64,000 nt of DNA from the NCBI GenBank assembly GCA_035249305.1, contig DATFGQ010000089.1:1-64000 (forward strand), read 5' to 3'. The notes beneath the pieces are model-generated. The model made no database searches. It worked only from the letters and a program-made list of their open reading frames with translations, and had not been told where the DNA came from. The position numbers and the translations under genes are program-made. Source of the DNA: DASUNP01 sp035249305. Its GTDB lineage: Bacteria; Acidobacteriota; Blastocatellia; UBA7656. Positions 18,556 to 27,028 of this stretch are shown here, piece by piece. Every line of letters starts with the position of its first letter. Position 1 is the stretch's first letter.

Positions 18556-19071
18556 ATGTCGGAACCGTTCCTCGGTATGATTGCGATTTACGGATTCAAC
18601 TTTGCGCCGCGAGGGTGGGCGATGTGCAACGGCCAGATACTGCCGATAGCTCAGAACACGGCGCTGTTCTCGCTGCTCGGCACGACGTATGGCGGCAACG
18701 GGCAGACCACCTTCGCGCTGCCCAATCTGCAAAGCCGATGGCCGCTTCACTTTGGCCAGGGGCCGGGTCTATCGTCCTACGACCTGGGCCAGTCCGCAGG
18801 CACTGAGACCGTCACCCTGACGACCCAACAGATACCGGCGCACACGCACCAGGTCGCAGGCACTGACAACGACGGCACAACTACCAAGCCGGATTCTACG
18901 ACCGTACTCGCGGCGGGGAACCAATATGCCCCCGCGCCGGCCGCAGTGATTATGTCCCCGGCCTGGATTCCGCCGAGCGGAGGCGGCAACCAGCCGCACT
19001 CGATCATACAGCCATACCTCGCGCTCAACTTCTGCATAGCGCTTGAGGGAATATTCCCGTCCCGAAACTAA
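18556..19071 (+). CDS. Tail-collar domain protein (microcystin-dependent-protein type)
   Basis: A 171-residue protein. The N-terminal collar domain reads PFLGMIAIYGFNFAPRGWAM, CNGQILPIAQNTALFSLLGT and TYGGNGQTTFALPNLQSRWP, typical of MdpB-like phage-tail-collar proteins. The TLTTQQIPAHTHQV motif and the IIQPYLALNFCIALEGIFPS ending complete it. These stand-alone collar proteins are common in soil bacteria outside prophages, often with DUF6916 and GNAT genes, which appear here at 57-59 kb. No other phage gene is nearby. A terminator follows at 19105. Confidence 0.88.
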   Translation: MSEPFLGMIAIYGFNFAPRGWAMCNGQILPIAQNTALFSLLGTTYGGNGQTTFALPNLQSRWPLHFGQGPGLSSYDLGQSAGTETVTLTTQQIPAHTHQVAGTDNDGTTTKPDSTTVLAAGNQYAPAPAAVIMSPAWIPPSGGGNQPHSIIQPYLALNFCIALEGIFPSRN

Positions 19072-19104
19072 GAGCGAGCCTGAAAGTCTCAAGGCCAGAG
19101 AAAA

Positions 19105-19136
19105 ACCGGCGGGCAAGTCCCGCCGGTCCTGCTTTT
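19105..19136 (+). terminator. Terminator after the tail-collar gene
   Basis: The stem ACCGGCGGG / CCCGCCGGT (nine pairs, five-base loop) is followed by CCTGCTTTT. It lies about 35 bases past the collar gene stop. Confidence 0.75.
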
Positions 19137-19233
19137 CACACATCGAAATCAATTATCTTCACCGCGTCGCTTGTTTGTCTTATGCCTTCCGGCATGAGAT
19201 ATTTAATCGGCAACCGGAAAGTGAGCGCGAGCG

Positions 19234-19668
19234 ATGAGCGGAAAGATGGCGACGGCCGACCTGAAGCTTCAATACACGATCATCTGCGAAGACGTCAGGC
19301 TTGAGGTCAACCACAAGCTGAGCCTGATGGGGCTTTTCTACGCCATACAGGTCCCGCAACTGCCCGTCACGCTGCTGAAGATGGCGATCGTCAACCACTG
19401 GACGGGCTCGGGGCAGTACCTGACCGAGGTTCGCATACTGACGCCGGACCGCTCGCAGCCTATAGCAGTATCGCCGCCCTCGCCTTTCGAAGTTCCCGCC
19501 AACGGATTCGCCGACAACGTGACCATCTTCGCCAACGTCAGCTTCTCCGAGGCGGGCAATTACGTGGTCCAGACTCTGATAAACTCAAACCTCTTCGCCG
19601 AGCAGGTGCTGACCGTCACAGAGGCTCTGAGCCAGCACGAAGTCGTAACGTCCGATACGATTCAATAG
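19234..19668 (+). CDS. Conserved hypothetical protein, DUF6941-like
   Basis: A 144-residue protein with a beta-rich pattern (YTIICEDVRLEVNHKLSLMG, then GLFYAI..VPQLPVTLLKMA, and a paired NVSFSEAGNYVVQTLINSN). This resembles DUF6941 proteins, small beta-sandwich proteins of unknown function. The recognition is from memory and only moderate. A second in-frame ATG at 19246 has a slightly better purine-rich upstream region. Its stop is nine bases before coaE, so the two are probably co-transcribed. Confidence 0.6.
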   Translation: MSGKMATADLKLQYTIICEDVRLEVNHKLSLMGLFYAIQVPQLPVTLLKMAIVNHWTGSGQYLTEVRILTPDRSQPIAVSPPSPFEVPANGFADNVTIFANVSFSEAGNYVVQTLINSNLFAEQVLTVTEALSQHEVVTSDTIQ

Positions 19669-19674
19669 CGCCTT

Positions 19675-20292
19675 ATGCTAAAGGTCGGCTTAACAGGGAG
19701 TATTGCCGTAGGCAAGAGCTTCGTGCTCTCGGTCCTGCGCGACCTGGGGTGCGTGACCTTTGACGCGGACAAGATAGCCCACTTCGTTATGGAGCCGGGT
19801 AACACGGCTTACGAAGATGTCGTCGGCGAATTCGGGCGCGAGGTCGTCGGCCTAGACGGCTCGATCGACCGCGCGAAGCTCGGCGCGATAGTCTTTGCCG
19901 ACGCCGCCCGCCGCAAGCGCCTGAACGAGATCGTCCACCCCCGCGTCATCGAGGAGCAAAACCGGCTGCTCCGGGAGGCCGAAGAGGCTGACCCCGGCCG
20001 GATCGCCATAGTCGACGCGGCGCTCATGATAGAGTCGGGCGGGCACAAGAGGTTCGATAAGCTCATAGTCGTCTTCTGCGACCCGGAGATGCAGGTCGAG
20101 CGGTTGATGCGGCGCAACCAGATCACGCGCCGGGAGGCCGAGATGAGAATAGCCGCGCAGATGCCTTCCTCGGAGAAACGCCGCTACGCCGATTACGAGA
20201 TAGACACTTCCGGCACATTCGACCAGACTCGCGCGCGCGTGACGGAAGTCTACGAAGAGTTGTTGCGGAGCTCGAAAGCGGACCTCGCATGA
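19675..20292 (+). CDS. coaE: Dephospho-CoA kinase
   Basis: A 205-residue enzyme of normal length for the last step of coenzyme A synthesis, phosphorylating the 3'-OH of dephospho-CoA. The P-loop is GLTGSIAVGKS. CVTFDADKIAHFVMEPG is the substrate region, LNEIVHPRVIEEQ the lid-adjacent block, and MRRNQITRREAEMRIAAQMP the CoA-kinase signature. It follows a small DUF6941-like gene with six bases between them. Confidence 0.95.
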   Translation: MLKVGLTGSIAVGKSFVLSVLRDLGCVTFDADKIAHFVMEPGNTAYEDVVGEFGREVVGLDGSIDRAKLGAIVFADAARRKRLNEIVHPRVIEEQNRLLREAEEADPGRIAIVDAALMIESGGHKRFDKLIVVFCDPEMQVERLMRRNQITRREAEMRIAAQMPSSEKRRYADYEIDTSGTFDQTRARVTEVYEELLRSSKADLA

Positions 20293-20308
20293 ATGTCAGC
20301 GGTTACCT

Positions 20309-21475
20309 TCAAATGGTCTCTATCAATCGCGCGAGCAGGGCGGCGCGGCGCGGGATGTCTTCGATGATGATGTGTTCGTGCTCGGCGTGCGCGCCCGCGC
20401 CGTCGACGCCGAGCCCGTCGAGCACGGGGATTCCGAGCGCGGCTATGAAGTTCCCGTCCGACCCGCCGCCTACCGCGCCCTCGTGAAGCTCGTAACCAAT
20501 CTCTGAGGCAAGCCGTCGCGCGTGCTCGAACAGCGCCCCGATCTCCGGGGTGCGCACCAGCGGCGGGCGGTTTATGCCGCCGCGCACTTCAAGTCGCGCG
20601 CCATCAAGCGTGGGCCTGAGGCTCCCCATCGCTTCCGCAATCCGCTCGCCCTCCTCGACGGTCTTAAACCGCATATCGATGGAGGCGCGCGCCTCGGCCG
20701 CCACTACGTTCGACAGCACGCCGCCGCGCACTACGCCGACGTTGAGCGTGGTGCCGCGCTCGTAATCGCACAGCGCGTTGACGGCGAGTATCTGGTGGGC
20801 CATCTCTGTAACCGCGCTCACGCCCGCGCGCGGGTCGTTGCCTGCGTGAGACGAGCGGCCATGCGCGATCAGCTCGAACTCGCCGACGCCTTTGCGCGCG
20901 GTCTTGACTATCCCGCCTGGGATAGGGGGCTCTAGCACCAGGGCCGTGTGAGCAGACCCGGCCTCCTGCTCGATGATCTCGCGCGAGAAATGGCTCCCCG
21001 TCTCTTCGTCGCAAGTCATCAGGACCGTGACGTTGCGATTCGTAGCGCGGCCCATCTCTTTGATGGCCCGGAGCGCGAACCGCATGATGGCTACGCCCGC
21101 CTTCATATCGAATATGCCGGGGCCATAAGCCCGCCCGTCGTCTGTGCGGAACGGCCTTCGGGCGAGCGTGCCCGCGGGCCAAACCGTGTCGAGGTGGCCT
21201 ACCACCAGCAACTGCTTGCCGTCGGCCGACGCCCCGCCGCCGTTGAACGTGTAGCGGGCGCGGAGGCTCGCGCCATAACTCGGGTCGCCTAACAGATCGA
21301 CTGAGGCGCCGTCAGACGCGAGTTGCTCGCCGAGGTTACCCGCTATGCGCCGGGCGGCCTCCGCGTCGCGAGACATCGACTCCTGCTCGACCAGCCACTT
21401 TATGAAGTGGAGTATCTCTTCGCCGCTCTCTTCAAAGAGCGTGACGAGCGACGTGGCGTCATCAGAGGGTTTCAT
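20309..21475 (-). CDS. M20-family metallopeptidase (carboxypeptidase G2-like)
   Basis: A 388-residue zinc exopeptidase or deacylase. I chose the ATG at 21475; an upstream ATG at 21520 would add 15 unconserved residues. Metal ligands appear in VVGHLDTVWPAG (His), GPGIFDMKAGVAIM (Asp), CDEETGSHFS (catalytic and ligand Glu) and, near the end, the His in GAGAHAEHEH. The dimerisation lid contains HGRSSHAGNDPRAGVSA. The overall layout matches glutamate carboxypeptidase/CPG2 relatives, which remove C-terminal Glu or related groups. No signal peptide is seen. It is convergent with coaE. Confidence 0.9.
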   Translation of the reverse strand: MKPSDDATSLVTLFEESGEEILHFIKWLVEQESMSRDAEAARRIAGNLGEQLASDGASVDLLGDPSYGASLRARYTFNGGGASADGKQLLVVGHLDTVWPAGTLARRPFRTDDGRAYGPGIFDMKAGVAIMRFALRAIKEMGRATNRNVTVLMTCDEETGSHFSREIIEQEAGSAHTALVLEPPIPGGIVKTARKGVGEFELIAHGRSSHAGNDPRAGVSAVTEMAHQILAVNALCDYERGTTLNVGVVRGGVLSNVVAAEARASIDMRFKTVEEGERIAEAMGSLRPTLDGARLEVRGGINRPPLVRTPEIGALFEHARRLASEIGYELHEGAVGGGSDGNFIAALGIPVLDGLGVDGAGAHAEHEHIIIEDIPRRAALLARLIETI

Positions 21476-21594
21476 CAGATCAATTTTTATCAGAGAGTCA
21501 AACGCGAGCGCTAGCCTCAAAAAGCGAAGTGGCGCAAGACCTCATCTTGCGCCACCCGAAGGCCGATCGGCCGATGATTAAATTCAGTCCGGGC

Positions 21595-22089
21595 TCACTT
21601 GCGGTTAAGCAGGCTGTCGATGACCGCCGCCAAGTCATTCACGAAATCGGAGGTCGGGTTAAAGCCGCCACGCGGCTGGCCGTGCAGTTGCCCCTGCTGA
21701 TCCAGCACGACTATCGTAGGCAGTTGGCGGCCCTGGAACCGCTTGAACCCCGCCTGATTCTGATCGCGCAATACGACCACGGAGCCCGTGGGGCCGCAAG
21801 GGCTCTTGAGGTTGGCGTCGGCAGGCGAGTTGACGCTGACCCAGTAGATGCTTACGCCCTTTTCCTGATAACGCTCTGCCAGCGACTGGAGCGCCTTGAA
21901 CTCATCCTTGCACTGAGGGTCATGCGCGCCGCCGAAAAGCAGGACTACGACCTTGCCGCGCAGCCCCGAGAGGCTGACCGTCTGGCCGTCCGGCGTCAGA
22001 AAAGAGAGCTCTTGCTGCGCCCCGGCCTGCGTGCCCGCAAAGGCGATCATGACTGCCATCAATACCACTGCTTTTAACTTGATTAACAT
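21595..22089 (-). CDS. Secreted thioredoxin-fold protein lacking the CxxC motif
   Basis: A 164-residue protein from the ATG at 22089; upstream in-frame ATGs would hide the signal peptide (MLIKLKAVVLMAVMIAFAGT, cleavage after QAGA). The mature part is a TlpA/AhpC-like thioredoxin fold (LSGLRGKVVVLLFGG, cis-Pro region RQLPTIVVLDQQG). Where TlpA proteins have WCxxC, this one has HDPQC, so only the second Cys (residue 60) remains. It cannot act as a classical dithiol reductase but could form mixed disulfides or be a peroxiredoxin-like relative. It is leftward, beside another exported protein. Confidence 0.8.
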   Translation of the reverse strand: MLIKLKAVVLMAVMIAFAGTQAGAQQELSFLTPDGQTVSLSGLRGKVVVLLFGGAHDPQCKDEFKALQSLAERYQEKGVSIYWVSVNSPADANLKSPCGPTGSVVVLRDQNQAGFKRFQGRQLPTIVVLDQQGQLHGQPRGGFNPTSDFVNDLAAVIDSLLNRK

Positions 22090-22256
22090 CGTTTCTCCGT
22101 CTCTAGTTTTCGGTCGCTTCATAAGGCTTAGATGCGGCGCGCGCCGATAGGGTTCGATCATACAGGGCCGCAATCACATCAAGTAATATTTTAACAGGAC
22201 ACGGTCGCGCGCGGCAATTGCGGCTTTCTTTCAAATAGCTTGCCAGTATCACGCCG

Positions 22257-22925
22257 TCAGCGTTTGCGCAGCAGAAGATAAGCGGCCGTGATTACGATTA
22301 AAGAGGCTATGACGGCAATCGTTATCAGCGCCCACTGGGGAAGGCCCGAACCGGTCGCGGCGGCGTCCGGGCTCGCGCCCGCCGCGCGCGGGATGACCGG
22401 TGAGAACGAATTGATAGCGGCAGCGACGGCCGCGGCATTCTCGTCGAACCCCGCGGCCGTGTCGACGTAGTTGAACAGGTAGGTGCGCTTATGTTCGGGC
22501 ACGGGGATGAAGACATGGCGGACGCGCCCCGGAATTCTATCCTGATTGAAGGTGATGTCGAGCTGGAAAGCCTCGACCGCGCCGATGTTGAGCTTGCGGC
22601 GGTCGGCGACTTGAACCTCTCTCCTCCCCAGGCTCTTAGCGGTGGCGACCATATCGTCTGCAATCGCGTTTACCGACTGATCGCTGAGGCTGACCGCGTA
22701 GTTCTGAGTCGTCAGGTTGAGCGTCGCCTGCCAGTCGTCGTTGCGCTTCGGCCCGAGATACTGCACGCGCACAGGCCCCAAGGCGGTGCGGTCTTCCTGC
22801 CAGCCGGGCGGGGGCTGGAAAGATAATCCGTACTCTATGTAACGCGTCTCCTGCGCATGGGCCGCCGCGCAGTAGAACCCAAGAAGCAGAAGAGCCGCCA
22901 CCCGGCTGGCCTTTTGAAATGGCAT
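22257..22925 (-). CDS. Membrane-anchored periplasmic protein of unknown function
   Basis: A 222-residue protein from the ATG at 22925. It has a signal peptide (MPFQKASRVAALLLLGFYCA, cleavage near AHAQ), a periplasmic domain of about 150 residues (YIEYGLSFQPPPGWQED at its start, weakly reminiscent of DcrB/PsbP-like folds), and a C-terminal membrane helix (WALITIAVIASLIVITAAYL) followed by LRKR. It is probably a periplasmic domain anchored at its C-terminus. The divergent region upstream was the intergenic space shared with the mocA-like gene before the element at 22956 inserted. Confidence 0.7.
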   Translation of the reverse strand: MPFQKASRVAALLLLGFYCAAAHAQETRYIEYGLSFQPPPGWQEDRTALGPVRVQYLGPKRNDDWQATLNLTTQNYAVSLSDQSVNAIADDMVATAKSLGRREVQVADRRKLNIGAVEAFQLDITFNQDRIPGRVRHVFIPVPEHKRTYLFNYVDTAAGFDENAAAVAAAINSFSPVIPRAAGASPDAAATGSGLPQWALITIAVIASLIVITAAYLLLRKR

Positions 22926-22941
22926 CCCTATTCCTCCGACG

Positions 22942-22971
22942 TTGATATACCTGCATGACAAATCTTATATC
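22942..22971 (+). promoter_or_regulatory. Candidate promoter split by the integrated element
   Basis: TTGATA (22942-22947) and TTATAT (22965-22970) are spaced 17 bases apart, as in a sigma-70 promoter. This is upstream of the 5' fragment of the mocA-like gene at 22990. The -10 lies inside the 72-bp repeat but the -35 lies outside it. The complete downstream gene at 28412 therefore keeps the -10, but has GCAAAA where the -35 should be. The promoter call is by eye. Confidence 0.4.
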
Positions 22972-23027
22972 ACGGATTAAGGTTTTGATATGTTCTCCGC
23001 ACTGCTTCTTGCCGCGGGCGAGTCGCG
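22956..23027 (+). repeat. Left attachment repeat (attL-like)
   Basis: 72 bases identical to 28378-28449, beginning TGACAAATC and ending GGCGAGTCGCG. The flanking bases differ on both sides, which defines the limits exactly. Confidence 0.95.
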
Positions 23028-23037
23028 CTTTAGATAG
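22990..23037 (+). pseudogene. 5' fragment of the mocA-like gene left at the left junction
   Basis: The ATG at 22990 starts the same 12 codons as the complete gene at 28412 (MFSALLLAAGES, then Arg). The frame then runs into element sequence and stops after 15 codons. It is the disrupted original gene start and marks the left junction of the insertion. Confidence 0.9.
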
Positions 23038-23085
23038 AACACTTACAGCCTTCGTATTATCTCGCCTATTAAAAAGAGGAGATAA

Positions 23086-23922
23086 GGCGAATATGCTAAA
23101 CCTTTGTTTGAACAATGTCTGCTGGAAAAAGAGTACGTGCAGTGCTGCTCGAAGAACACCATAGGGATGTACTCTAACGCTTACAAAGCCTGCTCTTGGA
23201 TCATGGGAGAGTCAGAACTACCGAACCAAGCCAGCATCCAAGAGTTCACAGTCGGGATGAGGAAGGTCTGAGTGTCCGGACCTGTAACTGCTACCTCACT
23301 GCGATGAAGGTCTTCATCAAGTGGCTGGATATGACCTGGAGCCAATAGTAATAAGGTGGATAAAGAGGAGCAAAAGATTCAACCCAGTCACCGAGGATGA
23401 GATAAAGCGCATTTTAAGGTATAGGCCATCTGTCTTTCTTCAAAAAAGGCTGCGTGTTCTGATACTCACCCTCGTAGACACAGGCGCTCGGATCAATGAG
23501 ATTCTTACACTGGAGAGGAATAAGATTGATTTCGACAGCCTCGTTATGAAGTTAAAAGGCAAGGGAAATAAAGAGCGTGTAGTTCCCTTCTTCCCACAAC
23601 TCCGGGCTGAGTTGTTAGTTTTTCTGCGGCTACACCCGCACAGTCTGGTCTTCTACACCAGCGTTGGGACGAAGATAAACTACGGCAACTTCAGCTTGTC
23701 GTTTCAAAAGTTATGTGAGCGCCTGGGGATTGAGTTCAAGCCTTTTCACGCACTGAGGAGAGCGTTCGCTAAGGACTACCTCAAGAGTGGGGGAACTTGA
23801 TTTTCCTACAGGCCGCGATTGGCCATTCCAGGATCGCAACGACCGAGAAGTACGTGGAGGTCTACATGGAGGACTTAAAGATGGCGCACCTACAGACCTC
23901 GATCCTTGGGAGGTTAAGGTAG
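23086..23922 (+). pseudogene. Frameshifted tyrosine recombinase (integrase)
   Basis: Successive frames together encode one tyrosine recombinase. The N-terminal SAM-like core-binding domain reads LFEQCLLEKEYVQCCSKNTI and SNAYKACSWIMGESELP (23086-23271), continuing as YLTAMKVFIKWLDMTW in the next frame. The catalytic domain (about 23320-23800) has DTGARINEILTL with the first Arg, KGKGNKERVVPF with the Lys, and HALRRAFAKDYL as the HxxR box. The last part, in a third frame, has IGHSRIATTEKYVEV with the second His and nucleophile Tyr, ending at TAG 23920. A start at ATG 23093 with AGGAG upstream also needs a frame change. About four indels make it inactive unless they are sequence errors. Confidence 0.88.
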
Positions 23923-24105
23923 CACGCTTCTGGGGCTGGGGAGTTCACTGCTCTCCTGCCCTTTGTCTTCTGGGAGGCGGAAGATTGCGCAGATGACCAC
24001 CAGGCTCGAACGCGGCATCAATCGTCGGTTCTTTAGCAGGCCCAAGCTATCACAGGGAGCGCCCTTTCAATATAACGTTAAACGCAGTCGCACCGATCAT
24101 TTCAC

Positions 24106-25887
24106 CTATTTCACCGAAGGCCAATATCGTATTAGAACTTTTCCATAGATTAGATTCTTACTAACTGCTCCGAATGAACGGCTGTCGTTCGAGGCATCCC
24201 GATTGTCTCCCATCACATAGTAGTGATCCGCCTCTAGGGTTTGCTCAGGCACTGCTCTCGGGCTATGATCCTTCTCCGGCGCTACGTAAGCCTCTTCGAC
24301 CGCTCGACCGTTGATAAAGAGCTGGCCGCGCAGGTCTATTCTGATAGATTCTCCTGGAAGGCCGACTATCCGTTTAGTGAAACTCTTAGTTGTATCAGCA
24401 GGATAGGAAAAAACAACTATATCGCCTCGACTTAGTTCATCAGTGTCCTCGCTAACGATAATTCTGTCGCCATCATTTAGAGCAGGGCTCATTCCAACCC
24501 CTTCTACTTTTACCAGCCGAAATGGAACAATGAAGTAAAGTACCACGAAAGCGATGACAATGATGCCAACAATACTGATCCAATGCCTCATCACGGGGCG
24601 TTTCGGCTTGACGGCGTGGGCTGGGCTGAGGTTTGACGAATTCAGTATTTCTGATTCCCCAACTTCTTCAGATTCATCTTCGCCTTCTTCAATAAACTTA
24701 CTTGTGTCTGCGCCACAATGGGGACATACCTTGTCTTCGTGAGCAATTATGCCTCGACAGTCTACGCAGTAATACTCATATGCATCATCAGGTTCAGCTT
24801 CTTCTTTTGCGATACGCTCTTGTTCTTCCTTGGCGATTATCTCTTGCACTCGTCTTAGACGCTCTGCTTCTTCCCTGGTTTTGCGGTCTTGCTCTTCTTG
24901 ATGCTTCAACCGTTGTGTTTCCCTCTTTCTTTGTTCTTCTAGTTTTTTCTGCCTTGCAACTTTGGCTGCATTGCGCGCTCTCTCTTGGTGCTCGGATTCT
25001 GCGATGATGGTTTCTGCTTCCTGACGTCTTCGCAGCTCCTCGTCTTGAACTTGCCGTCCGGTTGCAAGCAAGTGCCTTTCGTGACGCAGCATCTCAAGCA
25101 TCTCAGCCGCAGATTGAGGGCGATCTTCTATTTGCAATGACATTGCTCGTGTTAGTACATTCGCAATCCCCGCAGACACTTGCGGGTTGAGCTTGTTTGG
25201 TGAAATGAGGGGGTCTGGGAGTCCTTTCCACACTGTCTCCCGTCGATGATAGGCAATGGGCGGCAATTCTCCGGTCATCAGGTGATAAAGAGTGACGGCT
25301 AGGGCATAAAGGTCGCTACGTGAGTCGGTTCCTTGAAACATTATCTGTTCAAGTGGGGCGTAAGCGGGAGTGGCAGCACGGAAACTCATCCGTAGAGATG
25401 CCGATGATCCCTTTGCCAATCCGAAGTCCAAGAGAATTACTCTGCCCTGTGGTGTTAGCTTCACATTCGCTGGTTTAATGTCCCGATGGATAACCGGCTC
25501 GTCCTGTGTGTGTAGGTAGTGCAGGACATCAAGCAATTGTTCGGCCCAGTCGAGTACATTATCAATTTGGAGCGGACCTTCGTTGGCTTGAAGCAAACCT
25601 TCCAAATCTTGTCCGACTATGTAATCCATAACCAGAAACTGACCGCTCCCATCTATAAAGTGATCTATTACTCTTGGCAGTGCGGGATGGCGGAGTCTGG
25701 AAAGTAAGCGAGCCTCACGATGAAACTGATCTCGTAATTCGTTGCTTCCTGAAAAGAAAGTCTCTTTCAAAGCGACATCATTGTCGAGCCGGATGTCTCT
25801 TGCCAAGTAGACCAGCCCCATCCCGCCCTGGCTTAACAGGCGAACGATACGGTAGCGATCTTGTAGCAGGACGTTCGGGGCAAGCAT
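24106..25887 (-). CDS. Ser/Thr protein kinase - zinc ribbon - TM - signal peptidase I-like fusion
   Basis: A 593-residue protein from the ATG at 25887 (MLAPNVLLQDRYRIVRLLSQ); a start 60 bases upstream is less likely. Residues 10-270 are a Hanks-type kinase with G-loop SQGGMG, Lys41, catalytic Asp136 in HRDIKPAN, Asp154 of DFG, and activation segment SFRAATPAYAPLEQ. A charged coiled coil (285-370) precedes a zinc ribbon (Cys374, 377, 388, 391). One membrane helix (436-455) leads to an S26 signal-peptidase domain with the Lys505 region FTKRIVGLPGE and the GDNRD box at 560-564. The position aligned with the nucleophilic Ser is Gly465 (VEGVGMSP; codon GGA). Topology would place the kinase in the cytoplasm and the peptidase-like domain outside. 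The kinase looks active; the peptidase domain probably is not. Confidence 0.9.
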   Translation of the reverse strand: MLAPNVLLQDRYRIVRLLSQGGMGLVYLARDIRLDNDVALKETFFSGSNELRDQFHREARLLSRLRHPALPRVIDHFIDGSGQFLVMDYIVGQDLEGLLQANEGPLQIDNVLDWAEQLLDVLHYLHTQDEPVIHRDIKPANVKLTPQGRVILLDFGLAKGSSASLRMSFRAATPAYAPLEQIMFQGTDSRSDLYALAVTLYHLMTGELPPIAYHRRETVWKGLPDPLISPNKLNPQVSAGIANVLTRAMSLQIEDRPQSAAEMLEMLRHERHLLATGRQVQDEELRRRQEAETIIAESEHQERARNAAKVARQKKLEEQRKRETQRLKHQEEQDRKTREEAERLRRVQEIIAKEEQERIAKEEAEPDDAYEYYCVDCRGIIAHEDKVCPHCGADTSKFIEEGEDESEEVGESEILNSSNLSPAHAVKPKRPVMRHWISIVGIIVIAFVVLYFIVPFRLVKVEGVGMSPALNDGDRIIVSEDTDELSRGDIVVFSYPADTTKSFTKRIVGLPGESIRIDLRGQLFINGRAVEEAYVAPEKDHSPRAVPEQTLEADHYYVMGDNRDASNDSRSFGAVSKNLIYGKVLIRYWPSVK

Positions 25888-26497
25888 CGTTAATCTCAAG
25901 GCGAGATATAACAAAGCAGTCTGTATACCGTCAACGAGAATAATCAATGCCCGTTCATTGCTGTTTGGCTTTGCGGGGAGGTTAAGAGAGCAGGCACATA
26001 CAATATCTTGCGTATGTCAGTCCATCTGTCCAATCCGGTATTTATTACGAGAGGGTCAGATGTGAATGTGGACAGTTGGTGTTAAAAAAGTTGTTGTCAG
26101 TATAAGTTTTCCGCCGGTATCATCTGCTCATTACCAGTCATTCCACTGGTTCTGTGGTAATAACAATCTGAGGGTCGGAACCCCAACCTTATGAAATGGA
26201 TGGGATACGTCCTCCAAAAAGAAGGGTTCACGAAACAAGAAATCTCAGAAGAAATCCGAGCCAATGCTCTCCACAATCTCAAAAGTCTCTGATGTGGTTT
26301 CCAAGATAAAACTGCTCATAGACATAGCTAGGTGGTTGTTCTAGGCTAGGACTTTCAAATATGTGGAGTGGTATGGCTGGCGTTTATTCGGTTCCTATCT
26401 AAGGCTCTGCCCTCCACCTTTACTGAGAGCTTTAGCTGAAAATCATTTGACAGCCAGAGAGCGCACAGCTATTTTCCGGCCATAGGAGAACTAAGAA
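25888..26497. other. 610-base low-GC stretch without a confident gene
   Basis: This lies upstream of the kinase fusion, so its promoter should be in the first 100 bases. A 33-codon frame at 26191-26292 (MKWMGYVLQKEGFTKQEISE and onward) has protein-like composition and may be a gene remnant. Nothing else stands out. The stretch fits a decayed part of the integrated element. Confidence 0.35.
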
Positions 26498-26760
26498 ATG
26501 CATTACGACTTTATAGTTGTGATGGTCCAAACTGCGAAAAGACTTTAGACCTGAAAACTGGTTTGGGCGAAGAACTTTTGGAACAAGAGTGGATAAAGGT
26601 AGAACGCGCAGGAGGAAGAAACCACCTATGCAGTCTCGAATGCTTCCAACAATTCGCAAATGAACCGCCCGAACAACAATCTGACCGAATTGCCGAAAAG
26701 TACACAAGCATTGTCGGGGTAGAGCTTCTTCTCTCGGAAGAAGCTGAATCTGAGTCATAA
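26498..26760 (+). pseudogene. Small Cys-containing protein gene with a probable frameshift
   Basis: AGGAGA lies about eight bases before the ATG at 26498. The first five codons (MHYDF) are in one frame. The rest reads in another frame from about 26512 (YSCDGPNCEKTLDLKTGLGE, later GRNHLCSLECFQQFANEPPE) to the stop at 26758-26760. Restoring one base in the T run at 26510-26512 would join them into a protein of about 87 residues. It has a CxxxxC near the start and CSLEC later, which may be a zinc site. I recognise no family. A start at 26563 would give an intact 65-residue protein that lacks the first Cys pair. Confidence 0.5.
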
Positions 26761-26796
26761 TTGACGTTCCACGAAGGCGAGGAGTAGTTTTTCCCT

Positions 26797-27015
26797 ATGA
26801 AAGTATGGCGACTTATTGAAATTATACAAAAAGAAAATCCTGACGCTGACGTTGTTCATCTCGTTGAGGACAAATACTACCCAGTCGCTCAACTTGTTGA
26901 ACGTAATTTAACCCCCACCCAAATAAGAAACACTTTCACAAACCAATTAGCGCCGGGTTTCAAAGAAGCAAATGCATCAGACAAGGGAAAGTTGTGTATA
27001 GAGCTACAACATTGA
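26797..27015 (+). CDS. Small element-encoded protein, paralog A
   Basis: A 72-residue protein. MKVWRLIEIIQKENPDADVV at the N-terminus and a central YYPVAQLVERNLTPTQIRN parallel the next gene (MKVRELIEQLRNVDPNADIV, then YPLLSVEPMNLKPIAVIEQN), so the two are ancient tandem duplicates. The N-terminal helix and PDADV motif resemble small phage or plasmid proteins beginning MTVxELIxxLxxxxPDA, which have no assigned function that I know. The stop is 13 bases before the paralog, so they form one unit. Confidence 0.65.
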   Translation: MKVWRLIEIIQKENPDADVVHLVEDKYYPVAQLVERNLTPTQIRNTFTNQLAPGFKEANASDKGKLCIELQH

Positions 27016-27028
27016 GAGGTAAGTCTGG

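Noticed and set aside
18556..19071. Prophage remnant around the tail-collar gene
   Set aside because: No other phage genes are near. Stand-alone collar proteins of this type are common in soil bacteria.
26097..26282. Open frame of 61 codons on the minus strand in the element
   Set aside because: No RBS and random-looking composition; the opposite strand has a slightly more protein-like short frame.
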